From contig NC_066568.1 in the NCBI RefSeq assembly GCF_024679095.1, positions 6,155,218 through 6,219,217 of the forward strand: 64,000 nt of DNA, read 5' to 3'. The DNA comes from Eriocheir sinensis. Taxonomy: Eukaryota > Arthropoda > Malacostraca > Decapoda > Varunidae. Positions 52,695-63,869 of this stretch are shown here, in pieces (within the stretch, counting starts at the first letter, position 1; the number at the start of each line of letters is the position of its first letter). Made by a program: the position numbers and the translations under genes. Under the pieces are notes generated by a model that was not told the DNA's origin, made no database searches, and saw nothing but the letters and a program-made list of their open reading frames with translations.

Positions 52695-53061
52695 TCTGCG
52701 GGGAACGAGACGCTGGTCAATACACTAACACGTACGCAACAAAAACAAGTTTGTTTTGTTACATCATAACTTCCTGCCAAATGTGTACTGGCGGGCTACA
52801 GCTTCACGAATTAACAATGCACAATAATAGTATTCACCGCACAAGCCAGTATCACTAGCACTCAGCCATCACGCATTTGTGAGCTAAAAAGAACAAAACC
52901 TTTACAGGAAGATATTCTGCGTGAGCTCCTTGCCTTATCATGGGGATCAGTCCTTGAGTGATCCAGCCGACCCTAACAACACACGTGCCCCTCCAGTGCC
53001 AAGTATCCGCCTCCCATACACAACAAGTGGTTAGCATCGACGCTGAGGCTGGTTGACTTAC

Positions 53062-53234
53062 CTGTCTGTGTTTGGTGCAAGAAAACCTCTGTAGCTTCAA
53101 TCAAAGACGTGCGGTGCACAGTAGTGGCACTGGTTCACGGAACAATGTAGCTAGCTGTAAGCTCTGCGAGTGTCGAGTAGTCAGCAGTGTTCTCGCGCTG
53201 TTTGTCGCACCTTGGCTCGTCTGAGTTGGGGACT
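53062..53234 (-). other. HSP70 copy 1 5'-UTR exon
   Basis: From the initiator to donor ACAGACAG|GTAAGTC. The coding exon resumes after CCCCGCAG, one base before the ATG. The same layout occurs in copies 2 and 3. Confidence 0.8.
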
Positions 53235-53312
53235 GATGCCGCCCCGCCCCCTCGCCGGGCTTTTATGTGCCGCCCCGCGCCGCCCGCCCGCCAGAACAGT
53301 CGGGAAGGTTCT
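53234..53312 (-). promoter_or_regulatory. HSP70 copy 1 core promoter and heat-shock element
   Basis: Heat-shock element at 53293-53312 (AGAAC..GGAAGGTTCT: inverted NGAAN units), TATA-type CATAAAAG at 53268-53261 region, and arthropod initiator TCAGT with predicted start at about 53234. A GC-rich spacer separates HSE and TATA. An upstream TTACGTCA (CRE-like) at about 53479 is shared by all three copies. Confidence 0.85.
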
Positions 53313-53639
53313 CCCGGCCACTGGCACGGTCCACGGGCCCTGCTAACACTGGGGCATAACATTAGTAATTAGTAATGTGATAGGCCTGTCATAATGCTTA
53401 TAGCATATAGATATAGATATCAATTACCTGCCCGAACTGCATCCCCAGCGACTCGTTGCTTCCCGAGTTTTCCTCCGTTACGTCAGAGATGTCAGTTGCA
53501 AGACGCCGCTAAGGGAGGCAAAGCTGACACTGTCAACCTGTCGTACTGTATGTGTTACCTTTTTGCTGCAGTGCATGACCATCAAACATATATCTTCAGC
53601 ATGAGAGGTTATTCATTAATAATAAAGAACAACGAAATC

Positions 53640-53692
<53 letters not shown>
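53640..53692. repeat. (CT)n microsatellite
   Basis: About 26 CT units upstream of HSP70 copy 1; equivalents at 59838-59885 and, inverted, 62588-62636. Confidence 0.97.
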
Positions 53693-53694
<2 letters not shown>

Positions 53695-53786
53695 ATCTTC
53701 TAGCTCTTCTAGACATAGTTTAAACCTTAACAACAAAGACTATGGAAGAAATTTCATGACTTTTTGCATTATGGAATCCTTGTCAA

Positions 53787-53820
<34 letters not shown>

Positions 53821-53936
53821 AAACGCTAGTGCACAATATGTGTATGCACGGACGTTTACACACACACACACACACACACATATCTACAGTATGAGAGGTT
53901 ATTCATTAATTTTATAATAAAGAAACAATGAAATTG

Positions 53937-53937
<1 letters not shown>

Positions 53938-54018
<81 letters not shown>
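53938..54018. repeat. (CT)n microsatellite
   Basis: About 39 CT units; equivalent at 60128-60172. It abuts the LINE fragment at 54019. Confidence 0.97.
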
Positions 54019-54021
<3 letters not shown>

Positions 54022-54170
54022 AGTTCAGAAGAGCTGTCAGCATGAAAATATCAATAGAAGATATAAAGTGATGCAACGCTGCGGTGGAGCCCTCCCATAC
54101 ATGAGATGGATGCTCCATACGAAGGCGTTGTATATGGACAACATCTGTGAAGAGGAAATATACTGACTCG
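54019..54170 (-). pseudogene. LINE pol C-terminal fragment
   Basis: The - strand reads RLRMEHPSHVWEGSTAALHH and SSIDIFMLTALLNL, the same segment as in 60590-61010. Confidence 0.7.
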
Positions 54171-56077
54171 GACACTGAGGAGTCAGTAGAAAACATGCCA
54201 CCTGCTGAGGTCAATGCTCTGTTTTATGTAGTTGGCTGGACCTGTAGAAATTTTTTTTGAAAAAACATAATTGTCAATTTTGCAGGGAGCATCTGTTGGA
54301 TGTTTCACAACAACTTAACAACATAAATTTATTTTGTTATTTTAATAAAAGCGAGACAGGAGAGCCACTCCTTAACCAGTAGGCCAAAGAGGTACCCCCC
54401 CTCGCAGAGTGAGTTATGGGAGGCTCGCTCATCAGGCAAGTCAGCTGCACTACACCTGAAGCTGAAAATCTATCCTGCATGTGAGGTCTGCTCTCTAATT
54501 TATTGCAGCATGTTGAAAAATGTTTTGGTAATGTTTAGTATAACAAATTGATTGATTGATTTTGATGGTATTTTGTCGTGAAAATTATGACAATGCCACA
54601 ACTCTTTGGATGTTTGCCATTATTTACTCTTGTTATGCCAAGAAAATTTTTCTATATTCTTTAACAAGCCATATACATATACATTTACATTCCATATACA
54701 TTTAACAAGCTTTGGGTGTCTGCCACCTTTTTTTATCTGCCCTGCCAGATATCGCATATAATGCACCATTCTTGGTTCTGCCTGTTGTAAATCAGACTAA
54801 CAGCTAACAAGCTTTGGATGTCTGTCATAGTTTATTTCAGGTATTATACTTGGATGCTTTTGTTCTTTGCCCTACCAAACAGTATGCACTGCTTTATTGT
54901 GGGTTTTGCCTGTTATATTTAATCTTGCTCATGTAACAAGCTTTTGGTGTCTGCCTTACCTAATATGTGCTACAATGACACTTGGCTTGATTTTGTGATG
55001 TGAAATACAGCATGTAATTTCATCACACTAAGTGTCTATCATCACATGTCTAGCTCCATTAATGTATATCGTCCAGGTGCAATCTTGTTTGTATTACATC
55101 ATGCTTTGATTTTTTTCTGCTTATTATATCATCACATAGATATGATATTTTTGACAAAACTTAATGGCAGTTGATTTTCTTGACTGAAATGCTTCGTAAA
55201 CCTAGTAAACAATAATGCTTTTTTTATGGGAGGGGGACAGAGAGTGGTTTGTTTAATCGGCCAGTTCAAAGAGTTTCATATCAAATGATTTTATTACATA
55301 CAACTTTAATGTGTGCTAAAAAACATATATTGTTTTACTGTTCCTGCAATAAATGCTACATGTTTACTGATGTAGCCTATGAAAAACATATCACTCTGCC
55401 CAGTAATTTGGTATGTTACATACTGCAGCATAACTTTCCCTGCTATTTTCTTACACTATGAGCTGCCTTTTTTTCTCATTTGCTTTCATCAAAATACGTG
55501 CCTCCACTGCATAATTTTGTCTACTGAGTTTAATATCTTCATGACACTGACGCCAAGGTCAAAGCTTGTGAGAGCATACCTTGTCGTACATCCCATTTTC
55601 ACTTCCATGCTCAGCTGTCTCCCAGGACCACCAAATTATTGCATTCCATTTAAGACAATACATGTGTTACTTTCTTGACATCCTCCATCATGTATTTCAG
55701 CATGTTTTATGATGGTTTGCTCTTAAAATAATGCACCATGCAACATTTTTATACAGATTTATTGCATGTAATGCACCATTGTTGCATTTTGTTGATTTTG
55801 CCTGTTATAAATCAGATCATGTTCAGTTAATAAGCTTTGGGTGTCTGCCGTTGTTTATTTCAGTTGTAATGCCTAGAAGCTTTTGTTCTCTGCCCTGTCA
55901 AACAGTGTGCAATGCTTGCCATTATCTGGCACTTGTACAGTAAGTATTATATTTTTACTCAGCTACGAGCATGTTGCAAAGGCATTGTAGTAATCTAGCA
56001 TGCATAGAATGTTGTATGCTTTGCTTGTATTTGATGTACTGGATATGTTTGCTACACACACACACACACACACACAC

Positions 56078-56116
<39 letters not shown>

Positions 56117-56330
56117 GTATATAGCCGTTTTTGGTGGGCTCCAATAGATGGCGTTACTTCCGCACTCCCGAAGCTTTACTGAAGACCACTTCTCCTTTGT
56201 ATAGTCTCTTTGGTGCCGGGGCTCAACATGGGATGATGTGAATACGTGTAAACACAGTACTTGTCTTCGGCAATGTAAGTGTATGTTTGAAGAAAACTCT
56301 AGGAAAATATCGATTTCTATTAAAAAATAC
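54171..56330. repeat. AT-rich spacer between HSP70 copies with diverged tandem units
   Basis: Units with CAAGCTTTGGRTGTCTGYC, TTTATTTCAG, TGCTTTTGTTCTYTGCCCTR and CCAAACAGTRTGCAMTGC recur near 54640, 54800, 54930 and 55830. (CA)n and (TA)n tracts lie at 56056-56115. No gene. Confidence 0.6.
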
Positions 56331-56455
56331 TTTAACTTTTCATGCAAGCGTTGTTATCCTCGAGAATACTAAATGCGACTGTGTGTCTTACCTCAGGTTT
56401 GGAATAATGGTACGAAGTTGAAAACAGCTTTGCAAAACAAAAATATTTATTTCCT

Positions 56456-56461
56456 TACTTT
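56456..56461 (-). terminator. poly(A) signal of HSP70 copy 2
   Basis: AATAAA on the - strand about 250 nt after the stop, at the position homologous to 50230. Confidence 0.6.
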
Positions 56462-56708
56462 AGGGAACAAAATACTGGTCGTATAATCTTAATGGTCTTC
56501 TACACCCATACCCTTTCACACTGTCAATAAATACACATTTACACTAACATACAGTATTAATAAATGATGGAAAATTTCAACATATATTAACAGCTACCTA
56601 TAGACAGTAAAAAATATATGCTTAAAGCACATTATCATGGAACGTTGGGGAACACAGGACAGTGTTGATTCCTAATGCCACCAGAGGAGAAACGGCGACC
56701 CTGCTGGC

Positions 56709-58570
56709 TTAGTCCACCTCCTCCACAGTGGGTCCTCGCCCTGCGGTTCCTCCGGCGGCGCCAAAGCCGGGCATCCCGCCAGCGCCGCCAAAGCCGGGCA
56801 TCCCGCCAGCGCCGCCAGCAGCAGCCCCGTGGATCTTGGAGGCGAGGGGACGCCACGCCTGCTCCAGCTCCTGCATCTTGTGCTCGTACTCCTCCTTCTC
56901 GGCTAGCTGGTTGGCGTCCAGCCAGTTCAGGGTCTCTTGCGCCTTCTCCTCGATGGAGCGCTTCTCGTCGGACAACTTCTCCGCCACCGCAGCCTCCGAC
57001 ATGGAGGACTTGACGCTGAAGCACAGCGCTTCCAGCCGGTTCTTGGCATCCACTCGGTCTCGCTGCCTGGCGTCGTCTTCCTTGTACTGCTCGGCCTCGT
57101 TCACCATCCTTTCGATGTCTTCCTTGCTCAGCCGTCCCTTGTCGTTGTTGATGGTGATCTTGTTCTGCTTGCCACTCGACTTGTCCACCGCAGACACGTT
57201 GAGGATGCCGTTGGCGTCGATGTCAAAGGTCACCTCGATCTGGGGCACTCCCCGCGGCGCCGGAGGGATGCCGGTCAGGTCAAACTTGCCCAACAGGTTG
57301 TTGTCCTTGGTCATCGCCCTCTCACCCTCGTACACCTGGATCAGCACGCCCGGCTGGTTGTCGGAGTACGTGGTGAAGATCTGCGATTGCTTGGTGGGAC
57401 TCGTTGTGTTGCGCTTGATGAGGGCAGTCATGCCGCCGGCCGTCTCGATGCCCAGCGACAGTGGCGCCACGTCCAGCAGTAGCAGGTCCTTCACGGCGTC
57501 GGACTGGTCGCCCGTCAGGATGGCGGCCTGCACGGCGGCGCCGTACGCCACCGCCTCGTCGGGGTTGATGGACTTGTTCAGCTCCTTGCCGTTGAAGAAG
57601 TCCTGCAGCAGTTTCTGGATCTTGGGGATGCGGGTTGACCCGCCCACCAGCACCAGGTCGTGCACGCTGCTCTTGTCCAGCTTGGCGTCCCGCAGGGCCT
57701 TCTCCACGGGCTCTAGGGTACCACGGAACAGGTCAGAGCACAGCTCCTCGAACCTGGCGCGTGTGATCGACGTGTAGAAGTCAATGCCCTCAAACAGAGA
57801 GTCGATCTCCAAGCTCGCCTGAGTGGACGACGACAGCGTGCGCTTCGCCCTCTCACAGGCAGTCCGCAAACGACGCAGTGCCCTCTTGTTCGTCCTCAAG
57901 TCTTTTTTGTACTTGCGCTGGAACTCCTGGGCAAAGTGGTTCACCATCCGGTTGTCAAAATCTTCGCCCCCGAGGTGAGTGTCTCCGGCCGTCGACTTCA
58001 CCTCAAACACGCCGTCGTCGATGCTCAGAATGGACACGTCGAACGTTCCGCCGCCCAGGTCAAAGATGAGAACATTGCGCTCCGCCACACTGCCGCCCGC
58101 CTTTTTGTCGAGGCCGTAGGCGATGGCGGCGGCCGTCGGCTCGTTGATGATCCTCAGCACGTTGATGCCGGCGATGGTGCCGGCGTCCTTGGTGGCCTGC
58201 CGCTGAGAGTCGTTGAAGTAGGCGGGCACCGTGATGACGGCATCCTTCACGGCGCTGCCCAGATACGCCTCGGCCGTTTCCTTCATCTTGGTCAGCACCA
58301 TGGACGAGATCTCCTCGGGGTTGAAGGTCTTGGTCTCGCCCTTGAAATCCACCTTCACCTTGGGCTTGCCGCCCTCGGGCACCACCGCGAAGGGCCAGTG
58401 TTTCATGTCCGCCTGGATCGACGGCTCCTCGAACTTGCGGCCGATCAACCGCTTGGCATCGAACACTGTGTTGGTGGGGTTCAGCGCCACCTGTTGGGGA
58501 GAAACGGAAAATCATGAGCAGTGAGTTACTTTTGTAGCATCTCTGTTATTATGCTGCATATTATTATTAG

Positions 58571-58613
<43 letters not shown>

Positions 58614-58683
58614 ACAGAGATTGTTTGTGTGTGTGTGAGAGTGAGTGTGTGTGTGAGTGAGAGAGAGAGAGAGAGAGAGAGAT

Positions 58684-58720
<37 letters not shown>

Positions 58721-58895
58721 CCACCTGGTTCTTGGCGGCGTCGCCAATGAGTCGTTCGGTGTCCGTGAAGGCCACGTAGGAGGGCGTGGTCCTGTTGCCC
58801 TGGTCGTTGGCGATGATCTCCACCTTGCCGTGCTGGAACACACCCACGCACGAGTAGGTGGTGCCCAGGTCAATGCCGATTGCTGGCGCTGGCAT
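56709..58895 (-). CDS. HSP70: cytosolic HSP70, copy 2
   Basis: Exons 58895-58725 and 56709-58490 (TAA), 650 residues, nearly identical to copy 1 over coding and 5' flanking DNA. Differences: a 9-residue duplication in the Gly-rich tail ([10 protein letters not shown] twice), loss of one residue in [13 protein letters not shown], Ile to Ser in NTTSPTKQ, loss of Ala in KLS-DEK, and Leu to Met in DNRMVNH. All ATPase signatures and EEVD are kept. Coding intron 58724-58491; 5'-UTR intron from 59262. It lies 4 kb behind copy 1 in the same orientation and head-to-head with copy 3. The single-residue losses fall in normally invariant stretches, so altered activity is possible. Confidence 0.97.
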
Positions 58896-59426
58896 TCTGC
58901 GGGGAACGAGACGCTGGTCAATACACTAACACGTACGCAACAAAAACAAGTTTGTTTTGTTACATCATAACTTCCTGCCAAATGTGTACTGGCGGGCTAC
59001 AGCTTCACGAATTAACAATGCACAATAATAGTATTCACCGCACAAGCCAGTATCACTAGCACTCAGCCATCACGCATTTGTGAGCTAAAAAGAACAAAAC
59101 CTTTACAGGAAGATATTCTGCGTGAGCTCCTTGCCTTATCATGGGGATCAGTCCTTGAGTGATCCAGCCGACCCTAACAACACACGTGCCCCTCCAGTGC
59201 CAAGTATCCGCCTCCCATACACAACAAGTGGTTAGCATCGACGCTGAGGCTGGTTGACTTACCTGTCTGTGTTTGGTGCAAGAAAACCTCTGTAGCTTCA
59301 ATCAAAGACGTGCGGTGCAGTAGTGGCACTGGTTCACGGAACAATGTAGCTGTAAGCTCTGCGAGTGTCGAGTAGTCAGCAGTGTTCTCGCGCTGTTTGT
59401 CGCACCTTGGCTCGTCTGAGTTGGGG

Positions 59427-59510
59427 ACTGATGCCGCCCCGCCCCCTCGCCGGGCTTTTATGTGCCGCCGCCCCGCGCCGCCCGCCCGCCAGAACAGTCG
59501 GGAAGGTTCT
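59427..59510 (-). promoter_or_regulatory. HSP70 copy 2 core promoter and heat-shock element
   Basis: HSE at 59491-59510, CATAAAAG at 59462-59455 (minus strand), TCAGT initiator at about 59429; layout identical to copy 1 apart from one extra GCC triplet. Confidence 0.85.
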
Positions 59511-59837
59511 CCCGGCCACTGGCACGGTCCACGGGCCCTGCTAACACTGGGGCATAACATTAGTAATTAGTAATGTGATAGGCCTGTCATAATGCTTATA
59601 GCATATAGATATAGATATCAATTACCTGCCCGAACTGCATCCCCAGCGACTCGTTGCTTCCCGAGTTTTCCTCCGTTACGTCAGAGATGTCAGTTGCAAG
59701 ACGCCGCTAAGGGAGGCAAAGCTGACACTGTCAACCTGTCGTACTGTATGTGTTACCTTTTTGCTGCAGTGCATGACCATCAAACATATATCTTCAGCAT
59801 GAGAGGTTATTCATTAATAATAAAGAACAACGAAATC

Positions 59838-59888
<51 letters not shown>

Positions 59889-59981
59889 ATCTTCTAGCTC
59901 TTCTAGACATAGTTTAAACTTTAACAACAAAGACTATGGAAGAAATTTCATGACTTGTTGCATTATGAAATCCTTGTCAAA

Positions 59982-60013
<32 letters not shown>

Positions 60014-60126
60014 TGTGCAAACGCTAGTGCACAATATGTGTATGCACGGACGTTTACACACACACACATAATATCTACAGCATGAGAGGTTATTCATTAG
60101 TTTTATAATAAAGAAACAATGAAATC

Positions 60127-60175
<49 letters not shown>

Positions 60176-60446
60176 AACTTCTACCACTTTAGTGCCTAAA
60201 CTTTTCTACGATGCCCCCTTGCATAGTAGCCCACTTCCTTGTTAAGATACTAACACATATTAAAAAAATAGAAATTCAAACTTTTCCTCGCAGGCTCGCG
60301 CCCCTGGAGATCACTAGCGTCTCCTCAGGGGGTCATGCTCCTTTTAAGAGCCACTATTCAAGCCCTTCAAGACATAATTACACATTCAAAACAAAAACTA
60401 CTGAAGAATATTCTTGATTTGTTGTACCGTACGCAATCCTTGCCAG

Positions 60447-60498
<52 letters not shown>

Positions 60499-60519
60499 CT
60501 TTACATAAACGCGCATGCT

Positions 60520-61010
60520 TCTCTTTTTTTTCAGTAAAGGTAGAAAATCAAAGGCAAAAATTGATAAAGCAAAAAGCCCGCTATCACTGCCTCTATGAAA
60601 TATTGTAGCGGCCAAAAAAGAGGTCAGTATCGGGTGGAGAGGTGTCTCGATTCTCCTCTCGATCTTGAAGGTCAGTCGTAGGCAGGAGGAAATACAGACG
60701 AAGGAAGACTGTTCCATAGTTTACCAGTGAAAGGGATGAAAGAAAAAAGATGCTGGTTAATTCTTGTATTTGGGATTTGGACAGATAGGAATGAGCAAGA
60801 GTAGAAAGGCGAGTGTAGCGGGGTCGCGGGAAGGGGGGAGACATGCAGTTAACAAGTTTAGAAGAGCAGTCAGCATGAAAATATCAATAGAAGATATAAA
60901 GTGATGCAACGCTGCGGTGGAACCCTCCCATACATGAGATGCATACTCCATACGAGGGCGTTGTATATGGACTACATCTGTGAAGAGGAAAAAATGGTGG
61001 AGGCAATACA
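60520..61010 (-). pseudogene. LINE pol C-terminus and 3' end
   Basis: The - strand reads MEYASHVWEGSTAALHH, then PRPRYTRLSTLAHSYLSKSQ and a frameshifted GKLWNSLP-like part, ending TGATTTTCTACCTTTACTG before an A-rich tail. This is the source family of the AGTAAAGGAAGCAGCTCAAGG tags seen elsewhere in the window. Confidence 0.75.
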
Positions 61011-61256
61011 GAACACCTACCCTCGAGTAAGCAGCTTAAGTAAGAGAGGAGATATGCAGTTTCTAGTTAAGATTTTGAGTTAAGGATAGGCCGAAAATGT
61101 TTAGTGTAGAAAAAGCAGACAGCTGAGTGTTATCTAAGAATAGAGGATAGGTATTTATAAGATTGTGTCGAATTGACAGGTGGAGAAATTGTGTTTTTGA
61201 GGCAGTGGAGCGCGAAAGTTCCTCCTGCCCCATTCAGATCATCTAAATAAGCGTTT

Positions 61257-61260
<4 letters not shown>
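61011..61260. other. continuation of LINE-derived sequence, no gene
   Basis: Diverged antisense pol-like sequence followed by a (CA)n tract at 61257-61288. Confidence 0.4.
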
Positions 61261-61288
<28 letters not shown>

Positions 61289-61289
<1 letters not shown>

Positions 61290-62006
61290 GCTCTGGCAGT
61301 TCAGAGGTAGAGCCTTGCGGTGCCAGGCTTGACGGTCTGGCAGACGAAGGTTCGAGCCCTGCCAGGGTTGTTGATTTTTTTTTTTTCATTTAAAAAAATC
61401 GGATTTTAAATCAGATTATTTTTTTTTATTTAAATCGATTTTTTATTAATGAAAATAATTAAATGAATGTAAAACTCTCTATTCTCTATATTAGTTTCAA
61501 ACACTTGTTGGAGTATTCTTGTATCATATTCCATCATGATAAGTAACCTGGTCTGGACGGTCCAGGTGTGGCTGACGGAAGATATATATAATTAACTAAC
61601 CAGCTCAGGTAAAAATTTTGTGAAGCTGACAAGGAAAATATTGATGTCATAGTTAGAGAGTGTTTTCTTTTTTTTATTTCTCCATTCTATGTTGTTGTTC
61701 AGCAACAAGATCAAGATCTAAATCAATGACATTAAAAAAAATAATATAAATCTTAATTTAAATCAATGATTTTTTTTTCATAAAAATCATTTGATTTAAA
61801 TTTTGATATAAATCAAAATTAACAACCCTGAGCCCTGCTCAGGCCAGAGATTTTTCCACTGCCAGAGGTCCCCCCTTGAGCAAGTAAATGGGGTGTGTGG
61901 CGTGTGGTCCTGGCAGTACCCAGATATCGGCTATAATGAGGATGCTGTGAGCGGGAGGGTACTTGCTGACGATGACGAGCCCAGCTCGTTATTAGGCCGT
62001 GGGTGA

Positions 62007-62008
<2 letters not shown>
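61289..62008 (+). mobile_element. tRNA-derived SINE split by a hAT MITE
   Basis: Left part 61289-61362: GGCAGTTCAGAGGTAGAGCC (box A) and GAAGGTTCGAGCCCTGC (box B). The right part resumes at 61839: TCAGGCCAGAGATTTTTCCA then GTCCTGGCAGTACCCAGATA, ending in (AC)n. Removing 61363-61838 restores a continuous tRNA-like head. Confidence 0.75.
61363..61830. mobile_element. hAT-type MITE (468 bp)
   Basis: Ends CAGGGTTGTTGATTTT / AAAATTAACAACCCTG; perfect 8-bp target duplication AGCCCTGC (61355-61362, 61831-61838). Interior is AT-rich with ATTTAAATC-type palindromes. CAGGG..CCCTG ends plus 8 bp are diagnostic of hAT. Confidence 0.92.
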
Positions 62009-62071
<63 letters not shown>

Positions 62072-62394
62072 GCACAGATGGACGCATGTGTCTTCGCTCA
62101 GATTTGATTCAGGGGGTTGCAAGCAGTGTCTCAGTCAAAGTCATTGTCATGGTCACATTGCTCTGTGTGGAGGCGTTGCTACGAGTGGCAAGAACTCACA
62201 TTTGTCAGGTAGTAGTGGTAGGTGTTGACAGGAAGGATTACAATGTTACGCGCCTCATTGTATGAGCCATAAATGGTCCTGCAAGAACTATTTTTTATAA
62301 CTATATAACTCTTGTCGTCCACTATGAGATGCTATTAGACACCGTGAAAAGGCATGCGACGTATACGCTTAATTTTGCACCTGTGTGCTTTTTT

Positions 62395-62457
62395 TTTTGT
62401 ATGTGTGTGTATGTGTGTGTAAACGTCCATGCATACACATATTGTGCACTAGCGTTT

Positions 62458-62491
<34 letters not shown>

Positions 62492-62583
62492 TTGACAAGG
62501 ATTCCATAATGCAACAAGTCATGAAATTTCTTCCATAGTCTTTGTTGTTAAAGTTTAAACTATGTCTAGAAGAGCTAGAAGAT

Positions 62584-62638
<55 letters not shown>

Positions 62639-62930
62639 GATTTCGTTGTTCTTTATTATTAATGAATAACCTCTCATGCTGAAGATATATGTTTGATGGT
62701 CATGCACTGCAGCAAAAAGGTAACACATACAGTACGACAGGTTGACAGTGTCAGCTTTGCCTCCCTTAGCGGCGTCTTGCAACTGACATCTCTGACGTAA
62801 CGGAGGAAAACTCGGGAAGCAACGAGTCGCTGGGGATGCAGTTCGGGCAGGTAATTGATATCTATATCTATATGCTATAAGCATTATGACAGGCCTATCA
62901 CATTACTAATTACTAATGTTATGCCCCAGT
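62395..62930. repeat. inverted copy of HSP70 5' flanking block
   Basis: Reverse complement of 59540-60065, including (CA)n, GTGCACTAGCGTTTGC, (GA)n, and the GACATCTCTGACGTAACGGA block. With the genes it makes a large inverted repeat with a spacer of about 2.3 kb. Confidence 0.92.
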
Positions 62931-62965
62931 GTTAGCAGGGCCCGTGGACCGTGCCAGTGGCCGGG

Positions 62966-63047
62966 AGAACCTTCCCGACTGTTCTGGCGGGCGGGCGGCG
63001 CGGGGCGGCGGCACATAAAAGCCCGGCGAGGGGGCGGGGCGGCATCA
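62966..63047 (+). promoter_or_regulatory. HSP70 copy 3 core promoter and heat-shock element
   Basis: HSE AGAACCTTCC with GTTCT (62966-62985), CATAAAAG at 63014-63021, initiator TCAGT with predicted start 63047. The 5'-UTR exon runs to 63219 and its intron to 63586. Confidence 0.85.
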
Positions 63048-63587
63048 GTCCCCAACTCAGACGAGCCAAGGTGCGACAAACAGCGCGAGAACACTGCTGA
63101 CTACTCGACACTCGCAGAGCTTACAGCTAGCTACATTGTTCCGTGAACCAGTGCCACTACTGTGCACCGCACGTCTTTGATTGAAGCTACAGAGGTTTTC
63201 TTGCACCAAACACAGACAGGTAAGTCAACCAGCTTCAGCGTCGCTGCTAACCACTTGTTGTGTATGGGAGGCGGATACTTGGCACTGGAGGGGCACGTGT
63301 GTTTGTTAGGGTCGGCTGGATCACTCAAGGACTGATCCCCATGCTAAGGCAAGGAGCTCACGCAGAATATCTTCCTGTAAAGGTTTTGTTCTTTTTAGCT
63401 CACAAATGCGTGATGGCTGAGTGCTAGTGATACTGGCTTGTGCGGTGAATACTATTATTGTGCATTGTTAATTCGTGAAGCTGTAGCCCGCCAGTACACA
63501 TTTGGCAGGAAGTTATGATGTAACAAAACAAACTTGTTTTTGTTGCGTACGTGTTAGTGTATTGACCAGCGTCTCGTTCCCCGCAGA

Positions 63588-63762
63588 ATGCCAGCGCCAG
63601 CAATCGGCATTGACCTGGGCACCACCTACTCGTGCGTGGGTGTGTTCCAGCACGGCAAGGTGGAGATCATCGCCAACGACCAGGGCAACAGGACCACGCC
63701 CTCCTACGTGGCCTTCACGGACACCGAACGACTCATTGGCGACGCCGCCAAGAACCAGGTGG

Positions 63763-63803
<41 letters not shown>

Positions 63804-63831
63804 ATCTCTCTCTCTCTCTCTCTCTCTCTGT

Positions 63832-63869
<38 letters not shown>

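Noticed and set aside
61289..61362. Possible second tRNA gene
   Set aside because: Tail continues into a SINE body after the hAT insertion; no proper cloverleaf.
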